Shown here: positions 45,381 through 56,345 of the stretch, piece by piece
How positions within the stretch are numbered: position 1 is the first letter of the stretch
Layout of the letters: the number at the start of each line of letters is the position of its first letter
Assembly: GCA_021779935.1 (NCBI GenBank)
Contig: JAJXZT010000040.1
Location: 62,001-126,000 of the forward strand
Source: Acidobacteriota bacterium
GTDB lineage: Bacteria > Acidobacteriota > Terriglobia > Terriglobales > Acidobacteriaceae
Reading direction: 5' to 3'
Length of the DNA stretch: 64,000 bases
Program-made: the position numbers and the translations under genes
The notes under the pieces: generated by a model
The model's input: the letters and a program-made list of their open reading frames with translations, nothing else
Told to the model about the DNA's origin: nothing
Database searches by the model: none

Positions 45381-46315
45381 CACGACTGCCTTGGAACAGC
45401 TTCAGCCGCACCGTATACTTCCTGCAAAATTCGATCCGCACCGCGACTCAGCAGAATGTCACCCGTGCGCTCGCCAAGTTCAACCGGGTCCGTTCCCGTC
45501 TGAACTTCGCGCAATAGCTCCGTTCCGTCGGGCCTTGCACAAATCGCTGTCAGGGTAATCACGCCATCCTTAACTTCAGCCGAAGCGCCAATCGGCACCT
45601 GGCAACCGCCACCGAGTTTGTTGAGCAGCGCCCTCTCACAGACGGTCGCCACGCGTGAAGGTTTATCGTCGAGAAACGCCAGATGGGCGCGCGTCTCGGC
45701 ATCCCCAAGGCGAATCTCTATTCCCAGCGCACCCTGTCCCGCCGCCGGGCACATCACATCCGCGGCAATTATCTGCCGGATATATTGCGTCTTGCCCAGA
45801 CGGGTCAAGCCGGCTGCAGCAAGAATAATCGCATCGTACTGCCCTTCTTCCAGCTTCCTCACACGGGTATCCACATTCCCCCGAAGCGGGTATATATCCA
45901 AGTCCGGGCGAAACTGCTTCAGTTGCGCTTGCCGGCGGAGACTGCTGGTTCCAACCTTGGCTCCCTGCGGCAACTCATCGATGCTCTTATATTTGATCGA
46001 CAGGAAGGCGTCGCGGGGATCAACCCGGGGAGTGATGGCGGCAATCTCAAACGGTCCCTGCAACTCCGTTGGCAGATCTTTCAGGCTGTGCACCGCAAGA
46101 TCGACGCGCCCTTCCTGCAACGCCTCCTCGATCTCCTTCGTAAACATTCCCTTGGTGCCCACCTTGGCAAGCGCCACGTCGGTGATCTTGTCGCCCGTAG
46201 TCTTAATAATCTCGAGTTCGACCTTGTGACCGCGGGCCCGCAGGAGATCGGAAATGTGATTCGCCTGCCAAAGCGCCAACTGCGAACCTCGGGAACCTAT
46301 ACGAAGAAGGGCCAT
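45380..46315 (-). CDS. hemC: Porphobilinogen deaminase
   Basis: The 311-residue protein shows [19 protein letters not shown], the catalytic Asp region SLKDLPTEL and the dipyrromethane-cofactor Cys in [11 protein letters not shown]. It builds hydroxymethylbilane from four porphobilinogen molecules. It lies 34 bp after hemA and overlaps hemD. Confidence 0.96.
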   Translation of the reverse strand: MALLRIGSRGSQLALWQANHISDLLRARGHKVELEIIKTTGDKITDVALAKVGTKGMFTKEIEEALQEGRVDLAVHSLKDLPTELQGPFEIAAITPRVDPRDAFLSIKYKSIDELPQGAKVGTSSLRRQAQLKQFRPDLDIYPLRGNVDTRVRKLEEGQYDAIILAAAGLTRLGKTQYIRQIIAADVMCPAAGQGALGIEIRLGDAETRAHLAFLDDKPSRVATVCERALLNKLGGGCQVPIGASAEVKDGVITLTAICARPDGTELLREVQTGTDPVELGERTGDILLSRGADRILQEVYGAAEAVPRQS

Positions 46316-46349
46316 TGCCTCAGACTTCCTTTACCTCTGCGAATTCTGA

Positions 46350-47666
46350 CTACTTGCCACACTTTGTTTCAGATACGGCAGCCACGGGATGCTCTTCCTC
46401 CGGGGGCTGCTCCGTGCGCAGGTTAAACAGCCTGCGTACAAGGTCGATCACGGTCGTGGCCTCGGGATCGCGCGCCGACTGCTTCAGCGTGGTGATCGGC
46501 GTGTGCATGATCTTGTTGATGATGCCGCGCGTCATCGCTTCCAGCGCAATCTCCTGCTCGGGGGATAGTTCTCCGAGCCGGCCACGTACACGATCTATCT
46601 CGGCCTGCCGAATCGTCTCCAGGTGTTCCTGCAAAGACACGATGGTCGGCACGACATCGGCAGTCAGCATCCGGGCTTCGAATTTGTCGACCTCCAGTTC
46701 CACCAACGCTTCGGCACGTTCCGCCTCGCGCTTGCGGTCGCCCAGGTGCGACTGCACTACCTGCTGCAGGTCATCAATGTCGTAAACGAAAATTCCGTCG
46801 AGTTCGTTCAGGGCCGGGTCGATATCGCGCGGAACGGCGATATCGATGAAGAACATCGGCTTGTTTTTCCGCCGGGCCAGGAACTTTTCCGCATGTTCCT
46901 TGCGGAAGATGGCGTGCGGCGCGCCGGTCGAGCTGATAATGATGTCAGCCTTGTCCGCCGTTTCATACAACTGATCGAACGGAATTGCCTCGCCGTCGAA
47001 CTTCTTGGCGAGCGCCAGCGCCCGCTCGTAAGTGCGGTTGCCTACATAAATCTTCTTCGCGCCGTGCGCCATGAGATGGCGCGCCGCCAGCTCGCACATC
47101 TTCCCCGCGCCGACGAGATAAACGGCCTTGCCCGACAGGTTGCCGAAGATCTTTTCCGCCAATTCCACGGCTACGGACGCGATGGACACCGACGAACTGG
47201 CTACCGCTGTTTCGCTGCGAACCTTCTTCGCGACCGCAAAAGCGCGCGTCATCAGCGCATCAAGTTGCGACTGCACGGTCCCGACTGCGCGCGCAACCGC
47301 GTAGGATTCCTTGACCTGTCCGAGAATCTGCGGTTCGCCGACCACCATTGAGTCCAGGCTCGAGGCGACGCGAAAGATGTGCTTCACGGCGTCGCGCTTC
47401 TGGTGCTCGAATACGTACTTCTCGTACTCACCCGGTTTCAGGTTGTAGTACTCGCGCAGAAAACCGTGAAGATCGCAACTTCCGTTCGTGGAGCGAGCCA
47501 CCATCTCCACCCGGTTACAGGTCGAGACGATCATCGCCTCTTCCACTCCGGGGTAACGGGCGAGCCTCTGCATCGCCTCCGGGAGCTGCGACTCGGGAAT
47601 GGCAAACCGTTCGCGTACCTCTACCGGTGCGGTTTTGTGGTTCACGCCAATGACGAAGAAGTTCAT
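46350..47666 (-). CDS. hemA: Glutamyl-tRNA reductase
   Basis: The 438-residue protein has VNHKTAPVEVRERFA, catalytic Cys in IVSTCNRVEM, EPQILGQVKESY, an NADPH domain VYLVGAGKMCELAARHL and a C-terminal dimerisation helix. It commits glutamyl-tRNA to 5-aminolevulinate. ATG 47666 overlaps the hemX stop codon (ATGA). The family extension upstream of 47666 is unlikely. Confidence 0.96.
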   Translation of the reverse strand: MNFFVIGVNHKTAPVEVRERFAIPESQLPEAMQRLARYPGVEEAMIVSTCNRVEMVARSTNGSCDLHGFLREYYNLKPGEYEKYVFEHQKRDAVKHIFRVASSLDSMVVGEPQILGQVKESYAVARAVGTVQSQLDALMTRAFAVAKKVRSETAVASSSVSIASVAVELAEKIFGNLSGKAVYLVGAGKMCELAARHLMAHGAKKIYVGNRTYERALALAKKFDGEAIPFDQLYETADKADIIISSTGAPHAIFRKEHAEKFLARRKNKPMFFIDIAVPRDIDPALNELDGIFVYDIDDLQQVVQSHLGDRKREAERAEALVELEVDKFEARMLTADVVPTIVSLQEHLETIRQAEIDRVRGRLGELSPEQEIALEAMTRGIINKIMHTPITTLKQSARDPEATTVIDLVRRLFNLRTEQPPEEEHPVAAVSETKCGK

Positions 47667-48478
47667 GGGGCGATAAACCTGTGCAAGGGGCTGAGGTAGT
47701 TCGCGATCCACGCACCAACGGCGGCGGCAAACGCGAAGGTTGCAAGATATGCGGCCTTACGACCGCGCCAACCGGCACTCCAACGCGTGTACATAAGCAC
47801 CATGTACACGCCCCACATCAGGATCGACAAGAGTACTTTGGGATCAGCGAAATACTTGGCGCCAAATTTCTCGGTGGCGACAACGGCACCGGCCATCAAA
47901 CCGAGCGTCATGAACGGAAAGCCGATCAGGAGCGCGCGGTAGCCAAGTTCATCAATGACCTGCAGGGCCGGCATGCGCGATGCCCAGCCTCCGGGTTGCT
48001 TCGACTTCAGGTTTCGAGATTGCAGTAGATAAAGCAGGCTGGCAACGAAACTGAAAAACAGCGCCGCGTATCCAATCAGAAGCAGCGTAACGTGCGCGAT
48101 GATCCAGCGACTGCGCAGCGCCGGTGACGTAAACGCCGGTGGATGCTGTGCAAGGACCGAACCGAAAGTAAGAAAAAACGCCAGCGGAAAGATGAACATG
48201 CCCAGCGACGTCATGTCGTAGCGGACATACATAAACATGAAGGTAACGACCATCAGCAGGGCCAGCCCCGACTCCGCATGGCGAATGGTCATCAGATCCA
48301 TGTAACCGAGCAGGATTGCCGTCTCAACCAGGGATACAAAATGGAATACCATTCCCAGCGCTACTGCGGGGATGGCGATCTTTCCCAACCACTCCCCCCG
48401 CCTGCTGAGCTGCATGAGGGCGTAAATCAGGCCGATCCCGTATAAAACCGTCGCAACTCTGAGCCAAAGTAACGGCAT
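47663..48478 (-). CDS. hemX: HemX/CcsA-like membrane protein
   Basis: The protein has eight or so membrane helices (start MPLLWLRVATVLYGIGLIYA) and the conserved His positions of cytochrome-c-assembly type proteins (GMVFHFVSLVE, RWIIAHVTLLLIGYA). HemX controls or accompanies HemA in many bacteria. The start may be 48478 or ATG 48529; a -10-like TATACT at 48534-48539 favours the former. The gene is first in the hem operon and overlaps hemA by four bases. Confidence 0.85.
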   Translation of the reverse strand: MPLLWLRVATVLYGIGLIYALMQLSRRGEWLGKIAIPAVALGMVFHFVSLVETAILLGYMDLMTIRHAESGLALLMVVTFMFMYVRYDMTSLGMFIFPLAFFLTFGSVLAQHPPAFTSPALRSRWIIAHVTLLLIGYAALFFSFVASLLYLLQSRNLKSKQPGGWASRMPALQVIDELGYRALLIGFPFMTLGLMAGAVVATEKFGAKYFADPKVLLSILMWGVYMVLMYTRWSAGWRGRKAAYLATFAFAAAVGAWIANYLSPLHRFIAP

Positions 48479-48533
48479 AGATCCCAATGCCAGATCCCCC
48501 AGGGACTTATACGGTCCCGATCCAGTCATTACT

Positions 48534-48597
48534 AGTATACAAACCACTCGATTAGGCTACAGTGTGACTGTCACGCAAGTATGTGACTACAATCACA
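48534..48597 (-). promoter_or_regulatory. hem operon promoter region with CRP/FNR-type palindrome
   Basis: TGTGA-N6-TCACA (48582-48597) matches the CRP consensus exactly. A second, shorter dyad GTGAC-T-GTCAC lies at 48564-48574 and a -10-like TATACT at 48534-48539 on the minus strand. Binding by a CRP/FNR-family regulator is inferred. Confidence 0.5.
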
Positions 48598-48656
48598 CCC
48601 GGACTGGAATCACCGCTCCGTGGTTTTGGTCGACCCGAAGAGGCTCTCTATCCGAG

Positions 48657-49019
48657 TCAATCATCCAGTTTGAGCGGTTCCAATAGCTCCTCCACGCGCC
48701 CGGGTTCCACCCGCAGTCTTCGCCCGTCCTGGAACATCACCTCGATCTCGTCAAATGCCTTGCACAGCCTCAGCTTGGCGACCGCATACCGCTCCGCGGA
48801 GGTGAGCGACCGTCCGTGAACCGTCTGCCATGCGGACAGAGCATCCGTGCCCAGAAACACGCTCACGGAGTATTGCGGTGGTTGCCCACCCACTACGTCA
48901 AAGATGTACTCGGTGGTCGCAATGCCAAAATCCTCGAGCGCCTCGCGCTGCCCTACAAAAAAATATTGATAAACGTGTCCCAGTTCTGACGGGTACGTCT
49001 TGATTCTGCGCGGCGGCAT
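48657..49019 (-). CDS. Protein of unknown function, 120 aa
   Basis: A soluble protein with mixed alpha/beta pattern (YQYFFVGQREALEDFGIATT, YSVSVFLGTDALSAWQTV) and an acidic C-terminus. No family recognised. ATG 49019 has GGGGTGAGG upstream. Lies between galT and the hem operon on the same strand. Confidence 0.65.
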   Translation of the reverse strand: MPPRRIKTYPSELGHVYQYFFVGQREALEDFGIATTEYIFDVVGGQPPQYSVSVFLGTDALSAWQTVHGRSLTSAERYAVAKLRLCKAFDEIEVMFQDGRRLRVEPGRVEELLEPLKLDD

Positions 49020-49085
49020 GCCTCACCCCCCTTGGGGTCGATATTGTAGTCCCGTTTGTAATTGATCAGTGGAGAAACCTCATGT

Positions 49086-49113
49086 AAAAAGCGGTGGGGC
49101 TGAAGCCACCGCT
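49086..49113 (-). terminator. Rho-independent terminator of galT
   Basis: An 8-bp perfect stem (AGCGGTGG / CCACCGCT), loop of 8 nt, followed on the minus strand by TTTT. It lies 33 bp after the galT stop codon. Confidence 0.85.
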
Positions 49114-49146
49114 CTTTGTTCCTTGATTGAGGCGACAAACTCGATG

Positions 49147-50169
49147 TCATCGCGCCCAGGTTGTGGAACCCAGGCTGTTGTACTCGGTGGGGGCCTCGCG
49201 CAATCTGGCTGCCGCAGACTCGGAGGTCACAGGTGTGTAGTACACCTCTTTAAACGTATAGGACTTCGCCTTGCTCGTCAGGATCGGAACAATCTCGATG
49301 TGCCAGTGATAATCATCGTCGATGGTTCGCCAATAGTTCAGTATCTTCGTTTTGCGCATAGTGTTCGGAGCGGTGTGCAGAACAAGATGGAAGCTTTCCG
49401 TCACGCTTCGAATGCGATTCAGCGTCCGACGCAGCAGCGCCGCGAAATCGCGCAAGGCGCCGGGTTTTGACGTTGCCGTCCGCTCAAAGTGCGCGCTATG
49501 CGTGGTAGGAAGAATCCATGTTTCGTAGGGCACACGCGGCGCGTATGGACAGCAAGCGACAAAGTCTCCACGCACTTCGATAATCCTGTCCCGCGCCTGC
49601 ATCTCCTGTACCAGAATGTCGCAGAAAACACAGCGTTCCTTGTGGGCGTAGTGCTCGCGCGCCGCACGCAATTCATAGAGCACTCGCCTGGGGACAAAGG
49701 TAGTTGCCACGATTTGCGAAGTGGGATGGTCGAACTCCTGACCGGCCAGCGCGCCCTGGTCCTTGAAGACGCTCACGTACTTGAAGCGATGATCGTTCTT
49801 CAGATCCTGTATTCGGGCGGCGCAAAGAAGCAAAAATTGTTCGATCTCGGCATCGGTGGCCATCCAGAGCTGGCGGTCGTGACGCGCATTTTCCACCAGC
49901 ACTTCATGCGCGCCCACGGCACGCATGATGTCATAAAGCCCAACACCGCGCCGTCCCGGATCGCCTTCCACGTGGTACAGCGGGTCCGGGTGGACTACAG
50001 CGCGCGCCGACCATGGGCCGTAGTTGACGGACGCCATCGTCGAAATCACCTGCGGCTGCTTTGGCGATTCAGGACAGAACTTGCAGAAAGGCTCCGCCTG
50101 ACGCTGTGTGTCCGGCAGGTCTCCCGTGATCACCCACGAACGTGTGATTGGGTCCTTACGAAGTTCCAT
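49147..50169 (-). CDS. galT: Galactose-1-phosphate uridylyltransferase family protein
   Basis: The 340-residue HIT-superfamily protein has the zinc Cys pair (FCKFCPES), GAHEVLVEN, CVFCDIL, and the active-site HxH motif in DYHWHIEI. The second half has a family-typical KYVSVFKDQG. Alternative nucleotidyl transfer (for example ADP-glucose phosphorylase) cannot be excluded. ATG 50169 is taken; a 13-codon upstream extension lacks support. Divergent from the DUF3857 gene. Confidence 0.85.
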   Translation of the reverse strand: MELRKDPITRSWVITGDLPDTQRQAEPFCKFCPESPKQPQVISTMASVNYGPWSARAVVHPDPLYHVEGDPGRRGVGLYDIMRAVGAHEVLVENARHDRQLWMATDAEIEQFLLLCAARIQDLKNDHRFKYVSVFKDQGALAGQEFDHPTSQIVATTFVPRRVLYELRAAREHYAHKERCVFCDILVQEMQARDRIIEVRGDFVACCPYAPRVPYETWILPTTHSAHFERTATSKPGALRDFAALLRRTLNRIRSVTESFHLVLHTAPNTMRKTKILNYWRTIDDDYHWHIEIVPILTSKAKSYTFKEVYYTPVTSESAAARLREAPTEYNSLGSTTWAR

Positions 50170-50273
50170 GATGTGCTCTAGAACATCAAACCTCGGAAGG
50201 ATAGTCAAATGCAGAAATAATTCATCGAGAACTCAGTTGACTGTCCGCCACGCCTATTGGAAGATTCCCAACT

Positions 50274-53200
50274 ATGTCGAAATCCCACCTCGGCCGTATC
50301 CTGCTCCTTTCGGTTGTCTTGTCAGCGTTCCCCCTTCTTTCCCAGCAACCGGCGGTTGCTCCCCCAAAACCGAAAGAGGAAGCCCAGCCGGCTGTTGTCG
50401 TGGAGAATTTCATTAACAGCATTAAATATGAAAACGATGGCACCGGAGTTCAGCACGTTGAGGCCGTATATCGGATCACATCCCAGGCAGGCGTACAGCG
50501 CTTCGGAGTGCTTGCTTTCGCATACCCAAAGGCAAGCGACACGCTCGACATCGACTACGTTCGCGTCCGCAAGCCCGATGGCACGGTAATTCCGACATCG
50601 TCCGATCTCATCGACGACATGCCTGCGGATATTACGCGCGCTGCACCCGAATACAGCGACATTCGGGAGAAGCACCTTGCCGTCAAGTCCCTTGCTGTTG
50701 GCGATCTTCTGGAATACGCCTACACCGAGCATGTGCAAAAACCACTCATCCCTGGGCAATTCTGGATTACCTACGACTTCACTCGCGACGCGGTGGTCAA
50801 GTCGGAAATACTGCAACTTGACGTTCCACGGGATCGCGCTCTGCACGTCGACAGCCGGACGGTCCAACCCGCCATTGAAGACAAGGGCGACCGGCGCGTC
50901 TACACCTGGAAATCGAGCAATCCGGAGGTCCAGAAGCAGGCGCAACGTAAGTTACTTGCGCCACCGGACGTGCTCGTTTCCACCTTCAAATCGTGGGATG
51001 ATGTCGGGAAATGGTGGTCATCCCTGGCCACGGAGCGCGCCACGCCATCACCTGAGATTCAGGCCAAAGTCGCCGCTCTTACCAAGGATGCGAAGACCGA
51101 GGACGAAAAGGTTCGAATCCTTTACGACTACGTCTCCACCCACTTTCGGTATATCGGGGTCTCGTTCGGCATAGGCCGTTATCAGCCACATCAGGCGCTG
51201 GACGTGCTGCAAAACGGTTATGGGGACTGCAAGGACAAGCACACTCTCCTCACTGCGATGCTCCAAACCATCGGTATCCACGCATATGCCGCACTGCTCA
51301 ACTCCAGCCGCGAGATCGATCCAAACGTGCCATCGCCGGCTCAGTTTGACCATGTGATCACGGTGGTTCCGCTCGATGGCAAGCAGATGTTTCTCGACAC
51401 AACTACCGAAGTCGGCCCCTTTGGATACCTGCTGTTTCCGATTCGCGGTAGCCAGGCTCTGTTGGTCCCCGATACAAGTCCGGCAATTCTTGCCAAAATA
51501 CCCTCGACTCTTCCGTACCCGGCAGAAGATCACATAGACGTCACTGGCAAACTAAATACCAGTGGAGTCCTTACCGCGAAGGTCACGGGAACATTTCGCA
51601 GTGATCGCGAAGTATTGATGCGAGCTGTTTTTCGTGCATCTCCGCCTTCCAAGTGGAAAGACGTAATGCAGGCGCTCTCATACGCGCAAGGCTACGGCGG
51701 CACGGTTTCCAATATCGATGTCTCCGACCCGGGCGATCTCGACAAACCTTTCCACTATACGTACGACTACATGCGCGAGAATTATTCTGACTGGTCGAAT
51801 CATCGCATCACACCACCGATTCCGATCACGGGCATCGGCGTGCGTGATACTCAAGATGAAAAGGACGAGCCTAAGTCGGACACAATTCTCCTTGGCCCTC
51901 TTGTCACTGTGGATTTAACGAGTCACGTTCAGTTGCCGGTCTCCCAACTCAATCCCCCTGCGCCAGTTCATCTGTCAACTGATTTCGCCGACTACAACAG
52001 CGAATCGACATTCAAGGATGGTGTGCTCACTACAACCCGTGACGTGAAAATAAAGGAGACGGAAATTCCTTCTTCCCGCCAAGCCGACTGGGACAAGTTC
52101 CGCCGAGCCATATATGACGATGAGAACAACTACATCGAGTTGACCGGACTCCCGTCGACTGCCGCTTCTTCCTCTGAAAGCGATCAACCGACAGCACTGA
52201 TCCAACAAGCCCAGCAGGCGCTTCAGCAGCGCGATATCACCTCCGCTCGCCGCATGGTGGAACAGGCGCTCCATGCCGATCCCAAAGCCCTGGATGCGCA
52301 TCTGTTGATGGCTAACATCGACATGATGAGCGGCGCCAGAACCGACGACGCAATCGCCGAGCTTCACAAGGAGATCGATTTCCATCCCACGAACATCTAT
52401 GCGTACCGGATGCTTGGTTCGCTGCTTACCTTCAGCAAACGTACCCAGGAAGCCCACGACCTCTGGGCGCAGATGGTCAAGGCCATGCCGGATAATCCAG
52501 ACGCAAACGCAAATCTCGCCGGGTCGGAATACGATCTGGGACACTACGACCTCGCAGCCAAGTACTACGAGAAGGCGCTGGTAGCTTACCCGGACAACTC
52601 CGCGTTGATGATGCGCTATGCCGGCGCGTTGATAAAGAGTGGCCAGTCCGACAAGGCGTTTCCGCTGCTGGAGAAAAGCGTCGCGCTAAATCCATCTCCG
52701 GACGCGTGGAATACGGCCGCGTTCTATCTCGCGGATGGAAACGTCAAGCTGGATGAAGCACTGAAGTTTGTTACCCAGGCAATCGAGGCTGACGAGAAAG
52801 AAACCACGACAATCTCCCTCAATTCCCTGCAATCATCGGACCTCCGCCGGATGACATCACTGGCAGCCGACTGGGATACTCTTGGATGGATTTATTTCCA
52901 CCAGGGAAACTACCCACGTTCGGAAAGATTCCTTCTGGCGGCGTGGCAAGTGGGAGGCCATGCAGCAGCAGCCGAACACCTCGGTAACCTGGAAGAGAAG
53001 AAGGGGAACAAGCAGGCCGCGATACGTTACTACCGAATGTCTCTTGCAGTAGAGTCGCACCCAAGTACTCTGGCGGCCCTGGAGCGGCTTACCGGCAACA
53101 AGAACATTCAGGCCGACGAGGCCGCGGGTAGCACCAATATCCTCTCTCCGTATACCGTCAATATCGCTAACTGGAAGCCCACGGCCGACTTCGCAACGTA

Positions 53201-53432
53201 CTATATGCTCATCAAGCCGGATGGAACGATTGCAGATCTCCATTGGGTTTCCGGGGACAAGAAACTGGGGTCGTCGTTAAAACAAATCCACGGACTTGGC
53301 TTCCCAACGCTTGGAGTGCCGAATGAACCGGATGTCCGCATCGTCCGGAAGGCGGACTTCCTCTGCAACGGATACACCCCAAAGTGTAGCGTCACGATCT
53401 ACCCGGCAAGTTTTGCGATGTCCGTGAATTGA
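50274..53432 (+). CDS. Secreted DUF3857 / transglutaminase / TPR protein
   Basis: The 1052-residue protein has a signal peptide (GRILLLSVVLSAFPLLSQQ), DUF3857 (about residues 50-240), a transglutaminase-like domain with the catalytic-Cys motif NGYGDCKDKHTLLTAML (about residue 305-325), a second DUF domain, and TPR repeats from about residue 640. The C-terminus contains a TonB-like segment (GYTPKCSVTIYP). Substrate unknown; such proteins are common in Acidobacteriota and Bacteroidota. Confidence 0.85.
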   Translation: MSKSHLGRILLLSVVLSAFPLLSQQPAVAPPKPKEEAQPAVVVENFINSIKYENDGTGVQHVEAVYRITSQAGVQRFGVLAFAYPKASDTLDIDYVRVRKPDGTVIPTSSDLIDDMPADITRAAPEYSDIREKHLAVKSLAVGDLLEYAYTEHVQKPLIPGQFWITYDFTRDAVVKSEILQLDVPRDRALHVDSRTVQPAIEDKGDRRVYTWKSSNPEVQKQAQRKLLAPPDVLVSTFKSWDDVGKWWSSLATERATPSPEIQAKVAALTKDAKTEDEKVRILYDYVSTHFRYIGVSFGIGRYQPHQALDVLQNGYGDCKDKHTLLTAMLQTIGIHAYAALLNSSREIDPNVPSPAQFDHVITVVPLDGKQMFLDTTTEVGPFGYLLFPIRGSQALLVPDTSPAILAKIPSTLPYPAEDHIDVTGKLNTSGVLTAKVTGTFRSDREVLMRAVFRASPPSKWKDVMQALSYAQGYGGTVSNIDVSDPGDLDKPFHYTYDYMRENYSDWSNHRITPPIPITGIGVRDTQDEKDEPKSDTILLGPLVTVDLTSHVQLPVSQLNPPAPVHLSTDFADYNSESTFKDGVLTTTRDVKIKETEIPSSRQADWDKFRRAIYDDENNYIELTGLPSTAASSSESDQPTALIQQAQQALQQRDITSARRMVEQALHADPKALDAHLLMANIDMMSGARTDDAIAELHKEIDFHPTNIYAYRMLGSLLTFSKRTQEAHDLWAQMVKAMPDNPDANANLAGSEYDLGHYDLAAKYYEKALVAYPDNSALMMRYAGALIKSGQSDKAFPLLEKSVALNPSPDAWNTAAFYLADGNVKLDEALKFVTQAIEADEKETTTISLNSLQSSDLRRMTSLAADWDTLGWIYFHQGNYPRSERFLLAAWQVGGHAAAAEHLGNLEEKKGNKQAAIRYYRMSLAVESHPSTLAALERLTGNKNIQADEAAGSTNILSPYTVNIANWKPTADFATYYMLIKPDGTIADLHWVSGDKKLGSSLKQIHGLGFPTLGVPNEPDVRIVRKADFLCNGYTPKCSVTIYPASFAMSVN

Positions 53433-53440
53433 TCTCACAC

Positions 53441-53477
53441 GGCTGGGCCGCTTACCGCAGTCCAGCCTTTTCCCTTT
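53441..53477 (+). terminator. Rho-independent terminator after the DUF3857 gene
   Basis: A 6-bp GGCTGG / CCAGCC stem with a 15-nt loop that can fold further, followed by TTTTCCCTTT. Confidence 0.65.
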
Positions 53478-53560
53478 CATAGACGCCAACTTCTCATTGG
53501 GTTCCAGGAACATTTGTAGCGACGCTGCCTCTGCTATACTCACCACCGTTCAGGCTTTCC

Positions 53561-56251
53561 ATGAGTGATCCACAGACCCCATTGATGCGGCAGCACGCTG
53601 CCGTCAAAAAAGAGCATCCTACCGCGCTCCTTTTCTTTCGCGTGGGAGATTTCTACGAGCTCTTTTTTGAGGACGCCGTGGTGGCCTCTCGCGAATTGCA
53701 GCTCACGCTCACGTCCCGCCAGAAGGAACATGGAGTTCCGGTTCCCATGTGCGGTGTTCCCTACCACGCCGCCGAGAATTACATTTCAAAGCTCATTCGT
53801 AAGGGATACAAGGTCGCCATCTGCGACCAGGTGGAAGATCCGAAGCTCACGAAGAAACTCGTGCGCCGAGAAGTCACCCGCGTTGTAACTCCCGGCACCG
53901 TTGCGGACTCGCAGCTTGGCTCGGAGGAGAACAACTTCCTTGCCGCCATTGCGCGCGCAGGCGAGACCGTTGGCTTTGCCGCGCTTGATCTCTCGACCGG
54001 CGAGTTTCGCGCCACCGAATTCACCGGGCCGGATGCCGATCGCCGCGTCACCGAAGAACTCCAGACGCTCCGCCCGCGCGAATTGCTCTACGCGTCTTCC
54101 CTTCCGCTGTTCAACCAGCACTCCCCGGCGCAGACCTCCGTTGCCGTTCCGAGCGGAGCACCTGTTACCGCCGCCGCGCCTCGCTTCGCCTCGATGGAGA
54201 TTGCTCCTGACGTCCGCTGGGCGGAGACGCCGCTGGAAGACTGGATATTCTCGCCTGACTACGCCATCCCGCTCGTCGAGAACCATTTCGCGGTGCTGTC
54301 GCTCGAAGGTTTTGGCCTTGCGAATCGCACGGCGGCCGCTTGCGCTGCCGGAGCCATTCTTCATTACGTCCGGCAGACACAACGCGGCACGCTCGAGCAC
54401 ATTGACCGCATCGGCTATTATCAGCGCCAGAACTGCCTCATTCTCGACGCCGTCACCGTTCGCAACCTTGAACTGATCGAACCGCTTTTTGCCGGATCAG
54501 GTGACTCGGTCACGCTCTTCCGCGCCGTGGACAATACCATCACGCCCATGGGCAAGCGCCTGCTGCGTGCGTGGATGCTTCGCCCGTCGATCGACCCAGT
54601 GGAGATCAATCTCCGCCTCGACGCCGTTGAGGCCGGCGTGCGGGACACAGTCTCGCGCGAAGAATTGCGCCGCTCGCTCGATGGCATTCTCGACATCGAG
54701 CGCCTCTTGAGCCGCATCACGCTGGAAACGGCGAACCCGCGCGATGTGCTCGCGCTGTCAGCCTCATTCGCAAAATTGCCTGCGGTGAAGTCCGGACTTT
54801 CCCGACTCTCCGCAACGCGACTTGCGCAGCTCAATGAACTTCTGGACGAACTCGCCGACTTGCGCGAACGCATCGACCGCACGGTCGTCCCCGAACCGCC
54901 ACTCACGCTCAATGACGGCGGAGTGATCCAATCCGGCATCGATCCGCAACTTGACGAACTGCGCGACATCAGTCACAACAGCAAGCGCTACATCGCCCAG
55001 ATTGAGCAACGCGAGCGCGAACGGACCGGTATCGGTTCGCTCAAGGTCAAGTTCAATAACGTCTTTGGTTTTTACATCGAGATCAGTAAATCTAATCAGC
55101 ACCTGGCGCCTTCGGATTACGAGCGCAAGCAGACGCTGGTGAACGCCGAACGCTTCACCACGCCGGAATTGAAGGAATACGAGACGAAGGTGCTTGATGC
55201 GGAAGAAAAGATTGTTGAGATCGAGCGCCGGCTATTTGCCGAACTAAGGCAAGCCGTCGCCGCCGAGGCACGCCGCATACGGCAGACCGCCCTGGCACTC
55301 GCCGAGGTTGACGTACTGGCCTCATTCGCGCACCTGGCTGCTGTACGAAACTACTGCCGGCCTGCCTTCGACACATCGGGCGATCTGGAGATTATCGAAG
55401 GCCGGCACCCGGTCATCGAACAACCGGAGCTTACCGGCTCCACGGATCGCTTCGTGCCGAATGATCTCTATCTCAACGCGACTTCGCACAACATTTTGCT
55501 CATCACCGGGCCTAACATGGGCGGCAAGTCGACCTATCTTCGACAAACCGCGCTGGTTGTTCTGCTCGCGCAGATGGGTTCGTTCGTGCCGGCGACGCGG
55601 GCACGTCTTAGCGTGGTTGACCGCATCTTTACGCGCATTGGTGCTTCCGATAATCTCGCCCGCGGGCGCTCGACATTCATGGTCGAGATGACCGAAACGG
55701 CCGCCATCCTGAACACGGCTACGCCGAACTCGCTGATTCTCCTCGACGAGATTGGCCGCGGGACAGCCACGTATGACGGATTGGCCATTGCGTGGGCCGT
55801 GGTGGAATACATCCACCAGAGGACGCGTGCCAAGACGTTGTTCGCAACCCACTATCACGAACTGACCGACCTGGAAACGCTGCTCGACTCGGTGAAGAAC
55901 TTCCACGTCTCGGTGAAGGAGACCGGTGGCAACGTTGTTTTTCTGCGGAAGATTCGCCAGGGCTCGGCCGACAAGAGCTACGGCATCGAAGTGGCGAAAC
56001 TCGCCGGCCTTCCCTCTGACGTAATCTCCCGGGCGCGTGAGGTCCTGCGCGAGCACGAAACCGCCGAACAGCGTGCCACGGAGCACCTCGGCACGGACGC
56101 GGAAAAGAAGCACAATCGCGGCATCCAACTGACGATCTTCACGCCGCTTTCCAACCAGGTGCTTGATCGCCTCCGTGACGCCGACCTCAATAACCTGACT
56201 CCTCTCGAAGCGCTCAACCTGCTGCACGAACTGAAGAAGCAAATCGATTAA
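53561..56251 (+). CDS. mutS: DNA mismatch repair protein MutS
   Basis: The 896-residue protein has the mismatch-reading motif [13 protein letters not shown] near residue 28, connector, lever and clamp regions, Walker [10 protein letters not shown] near 650, [14 protein letters not shown] and the final HTH. It recognises mismatches and hydrolyses ATP in concert with MutL, which is not in the window. The gene is single, flanked by hairpins. Confidence 0.97.
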   Translation: MSDPQTPLMRQHAAVKKEHPTALLFFRVGDFYELFFEDAVVASRELQLTLTSRQKEHGVPVPMCGVPYHAAENYISKLIRKGYKVAICDQVEDPKLTKKLVRREVTRVVTPGTVADSQLGSEENNFLAAIARAGETVGFAALDLSTGEFRATEFTGPDADRRVTEELQTLRPRELLYASSLPLFNQHSPAQTSVAVPSGAPVTAAAPRFASMEIAPDVRWAETPLEDWIFSPDYAIPLVENHFAVLSLEGFGLANRTAAACAAGAILHYVRQTQRGTLEHIDRIGYYQRQNCLILDAVTVRNLELIEPLFAGSGDSVTLFRAVDNTITPMGKRLLRAWMLRPSIDPVEINLRLDAVEAGVRDTVSREELRRSLDGILDIERLLSRITLETANPRDVLALSASFAKLPAVKSGLSRLSATRLAQLNELLDELADLRERIDRTVVPEPPLTLNDGGVIQSGIDPQLDELRDISHNSKRYIAQIEQRERERTGIGSLKVKFNNVFGFYIEISKSNQHLAPSDYERKQTLVNAERFTTPELKEYETKVLDAEEKIVEIERRLFAELRQAVAAEARRIRQTALALAEVDVLASFAHLAAVRNYCRPAFDTSGDLEIIEGRHPVIEQPELTGSTDRFVPNDLYLNATSHNILLITGPNMGGKSTYLRQTALVVLLAQMGSFVPATRARLSVVDRIFTRIGASDNLARGRSTFMVEMTETAAILNTATPNSLILLDEIGRGTATYDGLAIAWAVVEYIHQRTRAKTLFATHYHELTDLETLLDSVKNFHVSVKETGGNVVFLRKIRQGSADKSYGIEVAKLAGLPSDVISRAREVLREHETAEQRATEHLGTDAEKKHNRGIQLTIFTPLSNQVLDRLRDADLNNLTPLEALNLLHELKKQID

Positions 56252-56280
56252 TCCTTGTGATCCGGGGTACAGTACGAGTG

Positions 56281-56316
56281 CCCACGTTCACGCCCCAAGG
56301 TGGGCGATAACGTGGG
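56281..56316. repeat. Nested hairpin after mutS
   Basis: CCCACGTT (56281-56288) pairs with AACGTGGG (56309-56316) and inside it CGCCC pairs with GGGCG. A T-rich stretch follows about 16 nt later, so terminator function is possible but not typical. Confidence 0.5.
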
Positions 56317-56345
56317 GAGTCATGGCTCAGTCGTTTTTCTTTTCG

